Origin: DAOTUB01 sp034437455
Lineage (GTDB): Bacteria > Chloroflexota > Anaerolineae > B4-G1
Length of the DNA stretch: 38,008 nucleotides
Assembly (NCBI GenBank): GCA_034437455.1
Contig: DAOTUB010000223.1
Span: 1-38,008 of the forward strand
Reading direction: 5' to 3'
Both the position numbers and the translations under genes were made by a program. Of the stretch, positions 29,701 through 34,575 are shown one piece after another. A model generated the notes under the pieces. That model saw only the letters and a list, made by a program, of their open reading frames with translations, searched no databases and had not been told where the DNA came from. Position 1 is the stretch's first letter. Every line of letters starts with the position of its first letter.

Positions 29701-30032
29701 ATATAGACCACCTGGCTGACGCCATTGCGCGCCTGCACACCGGTATAGTCGCCGGCGGCCACTTTGATGACGTCGCCGGTTTGGGCCGCGTCCACAGCGT
29801 CCTGCACCGACGAGTAGAGACATCCGCTTGGACAGACGTGCAGCTCGGCGGCAGGCGCGTTGGGCGCCATAATGCGGGTACTGGCCTCCCCCTCAAAGTT
29901 GCCCAGGACGAAACCCGGAGGCTCGACAGGCGCAGCCACGACCGGCGCGCCCTCACTTGCCACGATCCAGAACAGGGCCAAAGCCAGCCCCATCAGAACT
30001 GCTACTCCTATCAGAAATAGTCGCTTGTTCAT
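17745..30032 (-). CDS. Giant mosaic surface protein: beta-helix, Asp-box, SBP_bac_5 and C25-like peptidase
   Basis: A 4095-residue protein. ATG 30032 has GAGGAGGAG seven bases upstream, so a GTG fifteen bases earlier is part of that site. Order: signal anchor (1-30); two homologous beta-helix blocks (about 60-475 and 475-945), each ending in a GYHL..DIDG..LGADE motif; DUF11 (940-1048); CSLREA-like TTTADSGYGSLRWAM; a jelly-roll insert (VVNGDFSAGLGHW); a second beta-helix, split by an Asp-box propeller (about 1500-1825, STDGGxxW motifs); an Ig-like domain; DUF11 (2278-2398); a complete oligopeptide-binding SBP_bac_5 domain (about 2400-2904); three NEW3-like repeats (2902-3211); a PPC domain (3216-3380) holding six ARVNAI units; a C25-like peptidase domain with SINAHFSHLN (His3664) and FSMGCHSGYS (Cys3701); beta domains; and the end ETILYMPLVFRNS. 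It probably binds and cleaves peptides at the cell surface (inference). It starts 132 bases after the cyclase gene end; no clear own promoter was found. Confidence 0.88.
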   Translation of the reverse strand: MNKRLFLIGVAVLMGLALALFWIVASEGAPVVAAPVEPPGFVLGNFEGEASTRIMAPNAPAAELHVCPSGCLYSSVQDAVDAAQTGDVIKVAAGDYTGVQARNGVSQVVYISKTVAIQGGYTTTNWTTPDPETNLTTLDAQAQGRVIYIGGDISPTLEGLHIIGGDATGLGGGPWNYDGSGGGIYVVSATATISNCLIRNNVAGANGRSGGGGVFLYASPSKLINNTIEYNVASEATSDMGEGGGVAMAGSDAVLIGNVIRYNIANSMATVATGYQGIGGGIYVEAGAATLHKNILGENTASSQGRGGGGGIWFGLEDQSTLINTVLLNNTSGVAVDSVGAAIASEWSYPRFSHTTLHGNTGGDGSGIYAFFGSNIVLTNTIVASQTVGVYVAAAEDEATLNGVLWHNNGDNTGGTVANITVIGDLTGDPALDTDGYHLMAGSAAIDQGVVAGVDFDIDGEARDANPDLGADERRTCWARVNDDPTDYSVVQMAVDAAQNGDVVKVAGYCAGVESRAGLLQTVYISKNLTLRGGYTSDFVEPPDLQSHSTTLDAQGQGRVIYITGDISTTIEGLTITHGDDNELGGRPPFDAGGGVYVATATITINNCWVYSNTSRDSGGGLYLSNSHSTLYDNTIEDNLGQTYGGGLYLNTSVVTMTNNTVISNETWSTGGGMYAMNSAQVTVAHGLFQGNTSGWSGGGMYLEYSPIVLADNDVVSNTADSCGGGVELYDSAATLISNTISGNTTNYDGAGVCLYYSNATLIGNIISHNTAIQDFGGGVFMNGCDPTLTNNVVRDNYAGGAGSGIYVANTAMPNLRHTTIAHNTGGDGSGVYVADVGSGATLVNTILVNQSVGVTNVSSGTASLDSTLLYANGLDYSGDVVHINDYPGDPAFAPDGYHLTDSSLAIDLGLDAGVYYDIDGDSRPQREGFDLGADELADKGGLVVFKRADPDPAYAGDPITYTIYVTNTDSVSITALITDTPPAHVTPGDVITWIEFLEPGGVWTETLVVTAEAGYVGSLVNVVQAAADGIPTVAYTETSTVQIEGMWIVTTTADSGYGSLRWAMNGAGYGDMIVFDTAVFPPTSPATITLTSPLPEINQGNLTIDGSDAGVILYGSGIGTTPETVLLDDVSLRVGGGPELVVNGDFSAGLGHWRPLDDGSGATRSLILTDAHSLPNAYRWDTVAQAGYSRVAYDTADTDEPFDSYPYDTDSTVWIPATGGGTAELRFWFKYGGVGVTLKVLFPDEYTEAIGGWSYDSEAEWTERVISTTLPDDVIAIALQFDHEHSACGSGSGLSIQSSGNVIRGLQIVNFPSHGIDINDGNQNNIIGGDRDVGDGPLGQGNLISGNGKQGVGLWGADAVSNTIMGNYIGTDLSGMAAWGNLWNGVYIQTGDYNYVIDNLISGNGDDGIYIDGGDDNTISGNYIGADATGTVAIPNENDGVSIGNGASYNLIGGPTSGERNLIIANRYSGVSIWGAGAEGNTVQGNYIGLGLEGARQAFPSDMAISPAYLGDCTLYVATLSTGIHKSTDCGDTWTEVNNGLSASRIKQVEIPPDATNADTVYALAEPGDLFVTTDGGANWSLVSTSLGQINWRNLALSAGFGSDQTMYVSAKDWSWQGPPGVYKSTDGGVSWTRMANGMSDDSVQKVIASPDTAEKETLFALTHSGIEKSLDGGANWSTLASPDGDLSDLALSPVYAGDQTVFVTANSGRVYSSTNGGGSWNGVDALRGDPRFLALSPDYPNDRTVCHGGGWNDSVYCSTDGGTTWSQADTGLPGGLDDAGTGILFSPGYPSDPTILVASDGGLARSTDEGATWEVLWGLREQGNRDGVWIGGGASYNTIGPDNVISNNYYGISVNDSDTAYNVVAGNLIGVDPTGAFAQSNANNEVAINDGGHHNLIGGDTPDERNLISGGISGAGVRLAGSDTLSNTVSGNYIGTDINGTGIIDNSSDGVDICDGASYNVIGGDTPGERNLISGNYNGIGIWGSGTGYNTIIGNYIGTDASGAVALGNNRDGVYIGDGASYNVVGGPTAAERNVISGNARVGVSINGHNDDTTGNVVQGNYIGTDVSGASGLGNGVEDAYTGVEIHYSPDNTVEDNLIAGNDGSGVYIQGDTSTGNVIQGNTIGASAIPNSESGIGVSNGAQDNTIGPDNIIAYNGKDGVDVSDSNSLRNTITQNSIHDNEGMGIALWNGGNAELTAPAIMSISGSTVAGDACANCTVEVFSDDADEGRWYEGSTTADSMGHWSLVLVHSPTGSRLTATATDAEGNTSQFSSPFLVDLIVAKRASTVIVKPGQTLTYTITITNALGENAPDVVLVDTLDSWQRAISVAPAGICTISGSWGGSVACSFGTMPSGATASVTLVAQVSPNVPEGQLMVNEAVATANETTNNAKAATVSRGPLVYPLDNEPSTLDVNRTCDDLVLGQLMEGLYRYRPDGSIEPAGALTHTVSPDGLVYTVTLRSDAVWSDGQPVVAQHYVDGIIRLLDPDTEADYAYLMYPIAGAQNYHNGEITDPSQVGVTAVDTYTLKFTLAEPGAFFPSIMARCTTFPARLDIISSDPNWTEAGHFVGNGPYTLAEWVHDSVLVLDKNPRYHGAAQVLIKRVVLPIMSSGDQLAAYENNLVDVSATPEDELSRILSDPVLSAEFYQTPQPGVYYLGMNTELTPTNVITVRKALASAIDRKTILTNVLGVPWREAATSVIPPGIPGYQNGAVGYSFDPIQAQTYLAQAGYPGGAGFPGVELWANTGNETVINAVADQWRNNLGIAVTTVYTDFSPYLDLLESCHENPGLCSYNAYRLGWLMDYGDLNNILNDLFHPDSSRRYTGWDNARYRQLIGMTLTETNQTLRTAYFQEADHILVEDEAAVIPIYFYDRTALIKPGVTFEYPSIGAPHLMKWNAYSFALAPAETSASGNPGKTVIHTFQVTNTGSARDTFTVTVVGNEWTTAAPKSIGPLAAGESGILGVAVYVPANALAGDTDAATLTATSRGDPAQSAEATLNTTANAFYGLKIAMDATAKSGAPETTVVYTLWVTNTGNTADTFGVSVSGNTWTITPVPDTVSLGAGESASVAVQVQVPRAAGGETDLAQVTVTSQGNTARKAQAVLMTTAGPVYGLTLAPAAAARTGDPGTIVSYTLLVTNTGNSADTFSVAVSGNAWTSTVPATVGPLEMGRGASVEVLVEIPTDATAETTDVANVVAVSQGDETQAAGGVLVTTAGRDHPHEPNDLWTEAYTITPGVLYTSTIFHSLDLDWFKLKIDEPVLFTVTLSQLPADYELILFSPIVTPTAGAEELGELQNPGEIDAAARVNAIARVNAIARVNAIARVNAIARVNAIARVNAISTNSGRAGEIASVRARVAGDYYILALSHNGAYSLDPYHLQVITETLGDIAVCNTRFPYPPGAEMDVYTGTNVGGAPETLILLNKQRMDAAYGATETAALVSKLEELADEPNVKGLVVPLENGTAVAEAYTDWDNGFACSPEVANQAAQAIKDAATDYLDAYPTIEQIVIVGDDLMIPFRRVPDDVRIANEADYPFWWLENDSPSRAALEWGYILSDDFYADRTPLLWRGRELYAPDLGIGRLVERPREIIGSVDTFLERGGLLSPETALVTGYEFLSDGAEMIRETLEGSGLAVTGLIDDVWTDDALRDAWLGSRRRDVASINAHFSHLNAFPAQGDESVQASEVLNATVSLSGTVNFSMGCHSGYSVPDAHVSLAGYELDFAQALARRGGWWVGNTGFGYGMDDSVAFTERLMRLFAEALTSEVGMTVGEALKQAKQNYLGNVPSEGFGTYDEKSLIEATLYGLPMYRVNLAVAESPSVIRGQQAAEGGKVEVQESGLIVAPMTITVALEEVTATVAGTVMGHYYTEEGEAQVSPGRPVQPRTSEPLAEYSGMEPHDALFLSGRSTSKTGFNPFISRPVTDTTSTVEPEYDETGWYPLKPFTVNRLGDPARLVVVPAQYSGDEESGVEQLFEQMVFEVYYAATGNEDFAAPAIWEVKKSVVKEGAITFQVLAQDDSGVRRVVVTYSEDGEEWQSLDLSYQSSGYWQGTLSGLSGEVDYMVQAVDKAGNVSMEANKGLFFGPRETILYMPLVFRNS
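20016..20123 (-). repeat. Six-fold 18-bp tandem repeat encoding ARVNAI
   Basis: Six units of 18 bases (plus-strand unit GATGGCGTTCACCCGCGC), differing by at most two bases, encode residues 3304-3339 of the giant protein. They sit in the middle of a PPC domain, between its first strands (LDLDWFKLKI) and its last (GDYYILALSHNG). Unit changes keep the frame, so the loop can vary in length between strains. Confidence 0.95.
21320..22835 (-). other. Embedded SBP_bac_5 (OppA/DppA-like) domain inside the giant gene
   Basis: Motifs of family 5 solute-binding proteins occur in the right order: LDNEPSTLDVNRTCDDLVLG, LMEGLYRYRPDG, VTLRSDAVWSDGQPVVAQHY, VGNGPYTLAEW, LGMNTELTPTNVITVRKALA, DRKTILTNVLG, and a final helix-rich lobe with EADHILVEDEAAVIPIYFYD. 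About 500 residues is the full usual length, so both lobes should be present. No ABC permease or ATPase genes lie nearby. It is flanked by DUF11 and NEW3-like domains in one continuous frame. Confidence 0.9.
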
Positions 30033-30104
30033 CTTTCTCCTCCTCACTTGGCAGATATTGCTAACCCGCGCACTTTGTAGCCGTTCAAGAATAACTTGTC
30101 CATA

Positions 30105-30140
30105 GTGTGGGCTTCAGCCCGCTGAAGCGGGCGCTACAAA
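30105..30140. repeat. GCTTCAGC palindromic repeat between cyclase and giant genes
   Basis: GCTTCAGC (30111-30118), CC, GCTGAAGC (30121-30128) is a perfect 8-base stem inside TGTGGGCTTCAGCCCG and CGGGCGCTACAAA. I know similar GGGCTTCAGCCC elements as dispersed intergenic repeats (recollection). It follows the cyclase stop on the minus strand and could act as a 3' end hairpin, but no T-run follows. Confidence 0.6.
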
Positions 30141-30164
30141 CCAAAGTTGTTTTCGAACAAATCA

Positions 30165-33100
30165 TTACGATGCCAAATCCTGGACCTGAGCCAGATCCAG
30201 GTGTGCGCCCAGATCCTCAAATATGGCCCTGGCCCGTTCCAGGTTCTCTTTCATCTGTGTCTGATTTCCTTGCGTTCGATATAGATAGGCCAATTGGAAA
30301 AGTGTCTTGCCAGCCTCGTAGCGGCTGTTCAGTTCCTCCAGGATGCGTAGACTTTCTCCCAATTCCTGTTCTGCTAGAGCTAATTCCTGGCGGCCCAGGT
30401 GAACCTGTCCCAGTACCCGGCGGGTAGCCCCTTCCTCCAGACGCATCTCCTGCTCTTGGGCCAACTTCAGGGAACGATGGGCGCAGTTCTGAGCTTTGTT
30501 CATTCCCCCACGGTCCAGGTGGGCCAGAGCTTGTTGCCGGTACACCTCGGGTAGGATATCCATAGAGCCTATCTGCTGAAACATCTCCTGGCTCTTTTGT
30601 AAGAGTTCCAGTGCTTCATCCGGATCACCTCGTCGCAGAGCAACGACACCCATATTATTGCGCAATACAGCGCCCATGTAGATGGAACCCAGTTCTTGCC
30701 ACCTCTCCAGGCTCTGTCGGTTGTAACTGGTAGCTTGGCTCAGGTCGCCCTGATCCAGATACGCCTGACCCAGGTTGAGCGTGATCACCGCCTGGTAATA
30801 GACATCGCCGATTTTGCGCTTGATCTCTAGCGCCTGCAAGTAGTGTTCAGTGCCTTTGGGCCAATCCCCCTGCTTTCCCCGGTCAAAGTAAGCGTTAGCC
30901 AGGTTGATGTGGACCTGCGACTGTCCGACAATGTCGTCAATTTGCTCATAAATCTGCAAACTCTCGCGACAGAATTGCAACGCGCGCGCTAAATCGCCGC
31001 GTCGAATGTAGATACCGCCCAAATTGTAATACGCGCGCCCCATGGCTTGTGCGCTCTCGCGGGTCTGGATTTGAGAGGCAATGTCCAGACTTTTCTGACA
31101 CCACTCGACAGCCTCCTCGTTTTTACCCTGGCGTTGATAAACCCCAGACCCCAAGAGGTAAATGCGAGCCGCTTCGATAGCTTCTATCCCCTCCAAGAAT
31201 CCCAATCCCTTGTGTAACCACTCGAAAGCCGCTTCATAGTCGCTCTTTTTCTCATGGATGGCGGCTGTTTTACGACACAGATCGGCCAGACGGCGAGCTG
31301 CATCCCCTAGCGAGTAATCGATCTCTGTCACCAACTCTTGCGCCTGACGGATGTGAGCCAGCGCCTCGTCATAATCGCCCAACGTGTCCAGTACATCGCC
31401 CAACCCTTCGTGGGCTGCCAGTTGACGATCCTCGCTACCGGCTACCTGCTCTGCCGCTTTGAGCGCCTGGCGAAAGTGGTGGATGGCATCCTCGTTGGCA
31501 TAGATCGATTGCGCCCTGCGAGCGGCCTGCAAATGATAGTCGAGCGCCTTCTCCCACTCCTCCGCCAGGCCATAATGGTGAGCCAGCACCTCCCAGTACT
31601 CGGCCAGTCGGTCGGCCTGCTGAGTCTCGATGGATTCGCCGATGCTGCGGTGCAACTGGCGGCGGTCAGAGTAGAGCAAGCTCTCGTAGGCCACCTCGAG
31701 GGTCAGAATGTGGCGGAAGAGGTACAATAGTTCGGCGAGCGGACCGTCCAGGATCTCCCGTTGCGAGAGTTCATCCAATCGCTCGCGCAGTTCTCCTTCT
31801 GCCCGGCGATAGGGGTAGATGGCGTTGAGGAGCCAATGCTTGAACTCTTTGCCAATGACCGAGGCGACCCGCAGCACGTTGCGGCTGGTCTCGTCCAGCC
31901 GGTCGATGCGGCTCATGATCACCCGGTTGACCGAATCGGGGATCTCGATCTGATCCAGATCGGCCCGGGCGTGGTAGGTGCCGGTCTCTTCATCGAGCGT
32001 CAAATAGTTCTCGATGAGCGAGTGCGCCACCGCGTCAATAAAGAGCGGGTTACCCTGGGCCTTTTCGAGGATCAACTCTTTCAGTTGCTGCGGCATCTGG
32101 GGAGTGGTCGGCAAGAGAACATCCAGCAGACGCAAGCCTGCTTCCTCAGAAAGCTCCTCCAACCGCAGACCGGTGCGATGGGGCAGGTCGGCCACGTCCA
32201 ACGCCAGCGACTCCTCCGGCCGGTGAGCCAACACGAACAATAGCGGCTGACCGGCCACCTGGCGCGCTACCTGGTTGACTAATTCGACAGAGGTGTCGTC
32301 AGCCCACTGCAGGTCGTCAATGACGAGCAGCAGAGGTTGCTCGCTGGCCACGTGCTCCACCAGGCCGGTCACGATCCGAAAAATCATTCGCTGACGGGTC
32401 TGGGCGTCGAGCGCGCGCACCAGCGCGGTCTCTTCGACCTCTAGGCCCAGCAAGCCGCCGAGCAGCACGGTCCAATCGCCCCAGGTAGGATCCACCTCCC
32501 GCAAGAGCGCGCCGATCTTTTCCAGCTTGACCTGGTTCGAGTCGGCAGGGTTAAAGCCAAAGAAATCGCGGAGCAAATCCAGCCAGGGCAGGTAGGGCGT
32601 GTGGCGGCCAAAGGAGGGACAGGAGGAGCCAATGCTCAACGCCCGATGCTCCTCCGTCCAATGGGCCGTCAACTCCTCGATAAAGCGCGACTTGCCCATG
32701 CCCACGTCGCCGACGATGGTGAGCACCTGGGTCTCGCCGTCCAGTACCAAGTCAATAAGATCGTGGACGATCTGCCATTCCTCGTCGCGCCCAACCAGTG
32801 GGCGGCGCTCGCGGACGCGGTGCTCCTGCAACCCCAGCGCCTCATAGTTGTCGACGGGCTGCGATTTGCCCTTGACCTGCACCGGCTCGTGTTCGTGGAG
32901 CAGGAAAACGTCGCCAGATTGGTGGACGGTGCTCTGACTGACGATTACCTGCCCCTCGGTCGCCACGCCCATCAGGCGGGCGGCCAGGTTCACCTCGTCT
33001 CCCATCACCGAGTACTCCTGGCGAGCGGGAGAACCGACGTTGCCGGCAAAGACCAGGCCGGTGTTGAGACCGATGCGCTGCTTGAGGGAAAACACGCCGC

Positions 33101-34352
33101 AGGAGGTCTCCAGTTCGACAAAGCTTGCCATCGCCTCCTGCATCTCCAGCGCCGCTCGCACCGCCCGCTCTGGATCGTCAATGTGGGCGCGGGGCGCGCC
33201 AAAGAGCGCCATGATGCGGTGGCCCACGGCGTAGGTGTCCACCTTGTTGACCACGCCGCCGTACTTGGCGATGATGCGCCGCATCGTCGTAAAGTGGGCG
33301 TTGAGGATGGCCGTGATCTCGGCGCTGCGCTCCTCGCCCAGTCGCTCGATGATCTCGTCGATGCCGTAAAAGTTGGCGAAAAAGATCGTCACCGGGCGAT
33401 ACTCACCGCCGATGACCATCCGCCTCGGCTCCATTTTGATCCGGTCCATCAGACCCGGCGGGAGGAACAATGCCAGGGCCTGGATGCGCCGGATGGTGGT
33501 CTCGATCCAGGGAAGCACATCTCCCTCTTGGGGAGGAGACAGTAAGGCGGATGGAGAATGGCCCGCCATATTGGTTGGATCGGGGACACTCTCCTGGAAA
33601 CCGAGCAAGTGACAGAAACCGTCCCGAGTCTCGCCAATTTCGGCCCACTCGGCGATAGCCTGGTGGGTAGCAGGATCGATAAAGACCTCGCCCGCGGCGG
33701 ACAGGTCCTCGGCCTGGGCCATCTGCCCCATCGCCCGGCCCATGACGGCGAATTCCATCCCTTCCTCTGAACCCAACCGCGCCATAAAGAGCGGGCCGCT
33801 GCCGACGCCGACGTGCATCTGCAGGTGAAAGACGGCCTGGGAGGTGGTGGTTTCAGAGAGCCAGTCCATCGTCTCCATCATTCGCAGCGCAGCCAGGCAA
33901 GCCCGCAAAGCGTGCTCGGCGCCCCCAAAGAAGATGAGCATGGCATCGCCGCCGAACTTGAGCAGGTCGCCGCCGTACCGCTCGGTCGCCATCAACAAGG
34001 CGGTGAACAGCCGGTTGATGACCTCTGTGACCTCCTCGGCGCCTTTTTTTCCCAACTGAGAGAGTTTTTCTGACATGGCGGTAAAGCCGGAAATGTCGGC
34101 GAACATCACCGTCCCGTAAGTAAAGCCGCCTTCCACCTTACCTGGCTCGGGATCTGCCAGCAGGGGAAAGACGACCTGTCGGGGAAGATAGGTGGAGATC
34201 GTGCGCAGCAGTGCGTCGAGATGTTGTACGCAGGGGTCCAGGTCCCGGATCTCGTCGCCAAGAAGACACTGACGTTCCAGGGACGCAGGAAGGAAGCTGC
34301 GTAAAGCGTTAGCCAGTTCCGGCCTGGTTAGGGGCTTGCCCCTTTCTGACAC
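30165..34352 (-). CDS. Double class III cyclase-domain protein with AAA ATPase and TPRs (sAC-like)
   Basis: A 1395-residue protein from GTG 34352, which has GGAGG five bases upstream. An in-frame GTG at 34412 lies only nine bases after the -10 box and has no site, so it was not chosen. Cyclase domain 1 (about 75-250) has VMFADISGFT (Asp86) and LKFGGDAML (Lys132, Asp136), but its transition-state motif is lost (VMGRAMGQMAQ). Domain 2 (about 315-505) has lost the first metal Asp (FFANFYG) but keeps VMGDEVNLAAR (Asn455, Arg459). Then come a STAND/AAA_16-type ATPase (Walker A GDVGMGKS 548-555, Walker B LLLVIDDLQWAD) and about twelve TPR-like repeats (GxxYLDQGDLSQA). The layout is that of soluble adenylyl cyclases, so cAMP production regulated by the ATPase/TPR half is plausible. 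No membrane segment, hence cytoplasmic. Confidence 0.88.
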   Translation of the reverse strand: MSERGKPLTRPELANALRSFLPASLERQCLLGDEIRDLDPCVQHLDALLRTISTYLPRQVVFPLLADPEPGKVEGGFTYGTVMFADISGFTAMSEKLSQLGKKGAEEVTEVINRLFTALLMATERYGGDLLKFGGDAMLIFFGGAEHALRACLAALRMMETMDWLSETTTSQAVFHLQMHVGVGSGPLFMARLGSEEGMEFAVMGRAMGQMAQAEDLSAAGEVFIDPATHQAIAEWAEIGETRDGFCHLLGFQESVPDPTNMAGHSPSALLSPPQEGDVLPWIETTIRRIQALALFLPPGLMDRIKMEPRRMVIGGEYRPVTIFFANFYGIDEIIERLGEERSAEITAILNAHFTTMRRIIAKYGGVVNKVDTYAVGHRIMALFGAPRAHIDDPERAVRAALEMQEAMASFVELETSCGVFSLKQRIGLNTGLVFAGNVGSPARQEYSVMGDEVNLAARLMGVATEGQVIVSQSTVHQSGDVFLLHEHEPVQVKGKSQPVDNYEALGLQEHRVRERRPLVGRDEEWQIVHDLIDLVLDGETQVLTIVGDVGMGKSRFIEELTAHWTEEHRALSIGSSCPSFGRHTPYLPWLDLLRDFFGFNPADSNQVKLEKIGALLREVDPTWGDWTVLLGGLLGLEVEETALVRALDAQTRQRMIFRIVTGLVEHVASEQPLLLVIDDLQWADDTSVELVNQVARQVAGQPLLFVLAHRPEESLALDVADLPHRTGLRLEELSEEAGLRLLDVLLPTTPQMPQQLKELILEKAQGNPLFIDAVAHSLIENYLTLDEETGTYHARADLDQIEIPDSVNRVIMSRIDRLDETSRNVLRVASVIGKEFKHWLLNAIYPYRRAEGELRERLDELSQREILDGPLAELLYLFRHILTLEVAYESLLYSDRRQLHRSIGESIETQQADRLAEYWEVLAHHYGLAEEWEKALDYHLQAARRAQSIYANEDAIHHFRQALKAAEQVAGSEDRQLAAHEGLGDVLDTLGDYDEALAHIRQAQELVTEIDYSLGDAARRLADLCRKTAAIHEKKSDYEAAFEWLHKGLGFLEGIEAIEAARIYLLGSGVYQRQGKNEEAVEWCQKSLDIASQIQTRESAQAMGRAYYNLGGIYIRRGDLARALQFCRESLQIYEQIDDIVGQSQVHINLANAYFDRGKQGDWPKGTEHYLQALEIKRKIGDVYYQAVITLNLGQAYLDQGDLSQATSYNRQSLERWQELGSIYMGAVLRNNMGVVALRRGDPDEALELLQKSQEMFQQIGSMDILPEVYRQQALAHLDRGGMNKAQNCAHRSLKLAQEQEMRLEEGATRRVLGQVHLGRQELALAEQELGESLRILEELNSRYEAGKTLFQLAYLYRTQGNQTQMKENLERARAIFEDLGAHLDLAQVQDLAS

Positions 34353-34420
34353 CGCCACCTCCGTTACGGATTCGCCATTCCTGGGTTGGAGTGGGATAAG
34401 AAGATTCGTCACTGGCTTTG

Positions 34421-34449
34421 ATTATATCCCAGATGGGCTGTTTTGCCAA
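34421..34449 (-). promoter_or_regulatory. Sigma70-type promoter for the cyclase/ATPase gene
   Basis: Minus strand: -35 TTGGCA (34444-34449), a 17-base spacer, and perfect -10 TATAAT (34421-34426). Transcription should begin near 34414, which rules against translation from 34412 unless the message is leaderless, and supports the GTG at 34352. Confidence 0.8.
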
Positions 34450-34551
34450 CCTTCCTTCAGGCGACTGCTCAAGTTGAGATGCATCCAAGACGATTGAGAC
34501 AGCGCAGCCTTGTTCGTATGCGCTCTCCTGGCCCAGAACGCCGCTATGGGA

Positions 34552-34557
34552 TACAAT
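34552..34557 (+). promoter_or_regulatory. Possible -10 box for the spermidine-synthase-like gene
   Basis: TACAAT lies 18 bases before the start codon, with only a weak -35 (CTGGCC at 34528). The implied leader is about a dozen bases and just includes the ribosome site GGAGG. A weak call. Confidence 0.3.
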
Positions 34558-34575
34558 AGGACAGGAGGTAAGCGG

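Noticed and set aside
30033..30164. Promoter directly upstream of the giant gene
   Set aside because: Candidates such as TTGAAC with TTAGCA, or TACAAA without a -35, match poorly; the gene may be read through from the cyclase gene or use another sigma factor.
34353..34412. Longer N-terminus of the cyclase protein (GTG at 34412)
   Set aside because: It would start within a few bases of the predicted transcription start and has no ribosome site, whereas GTG 34352 has GGAGG at good spacing.
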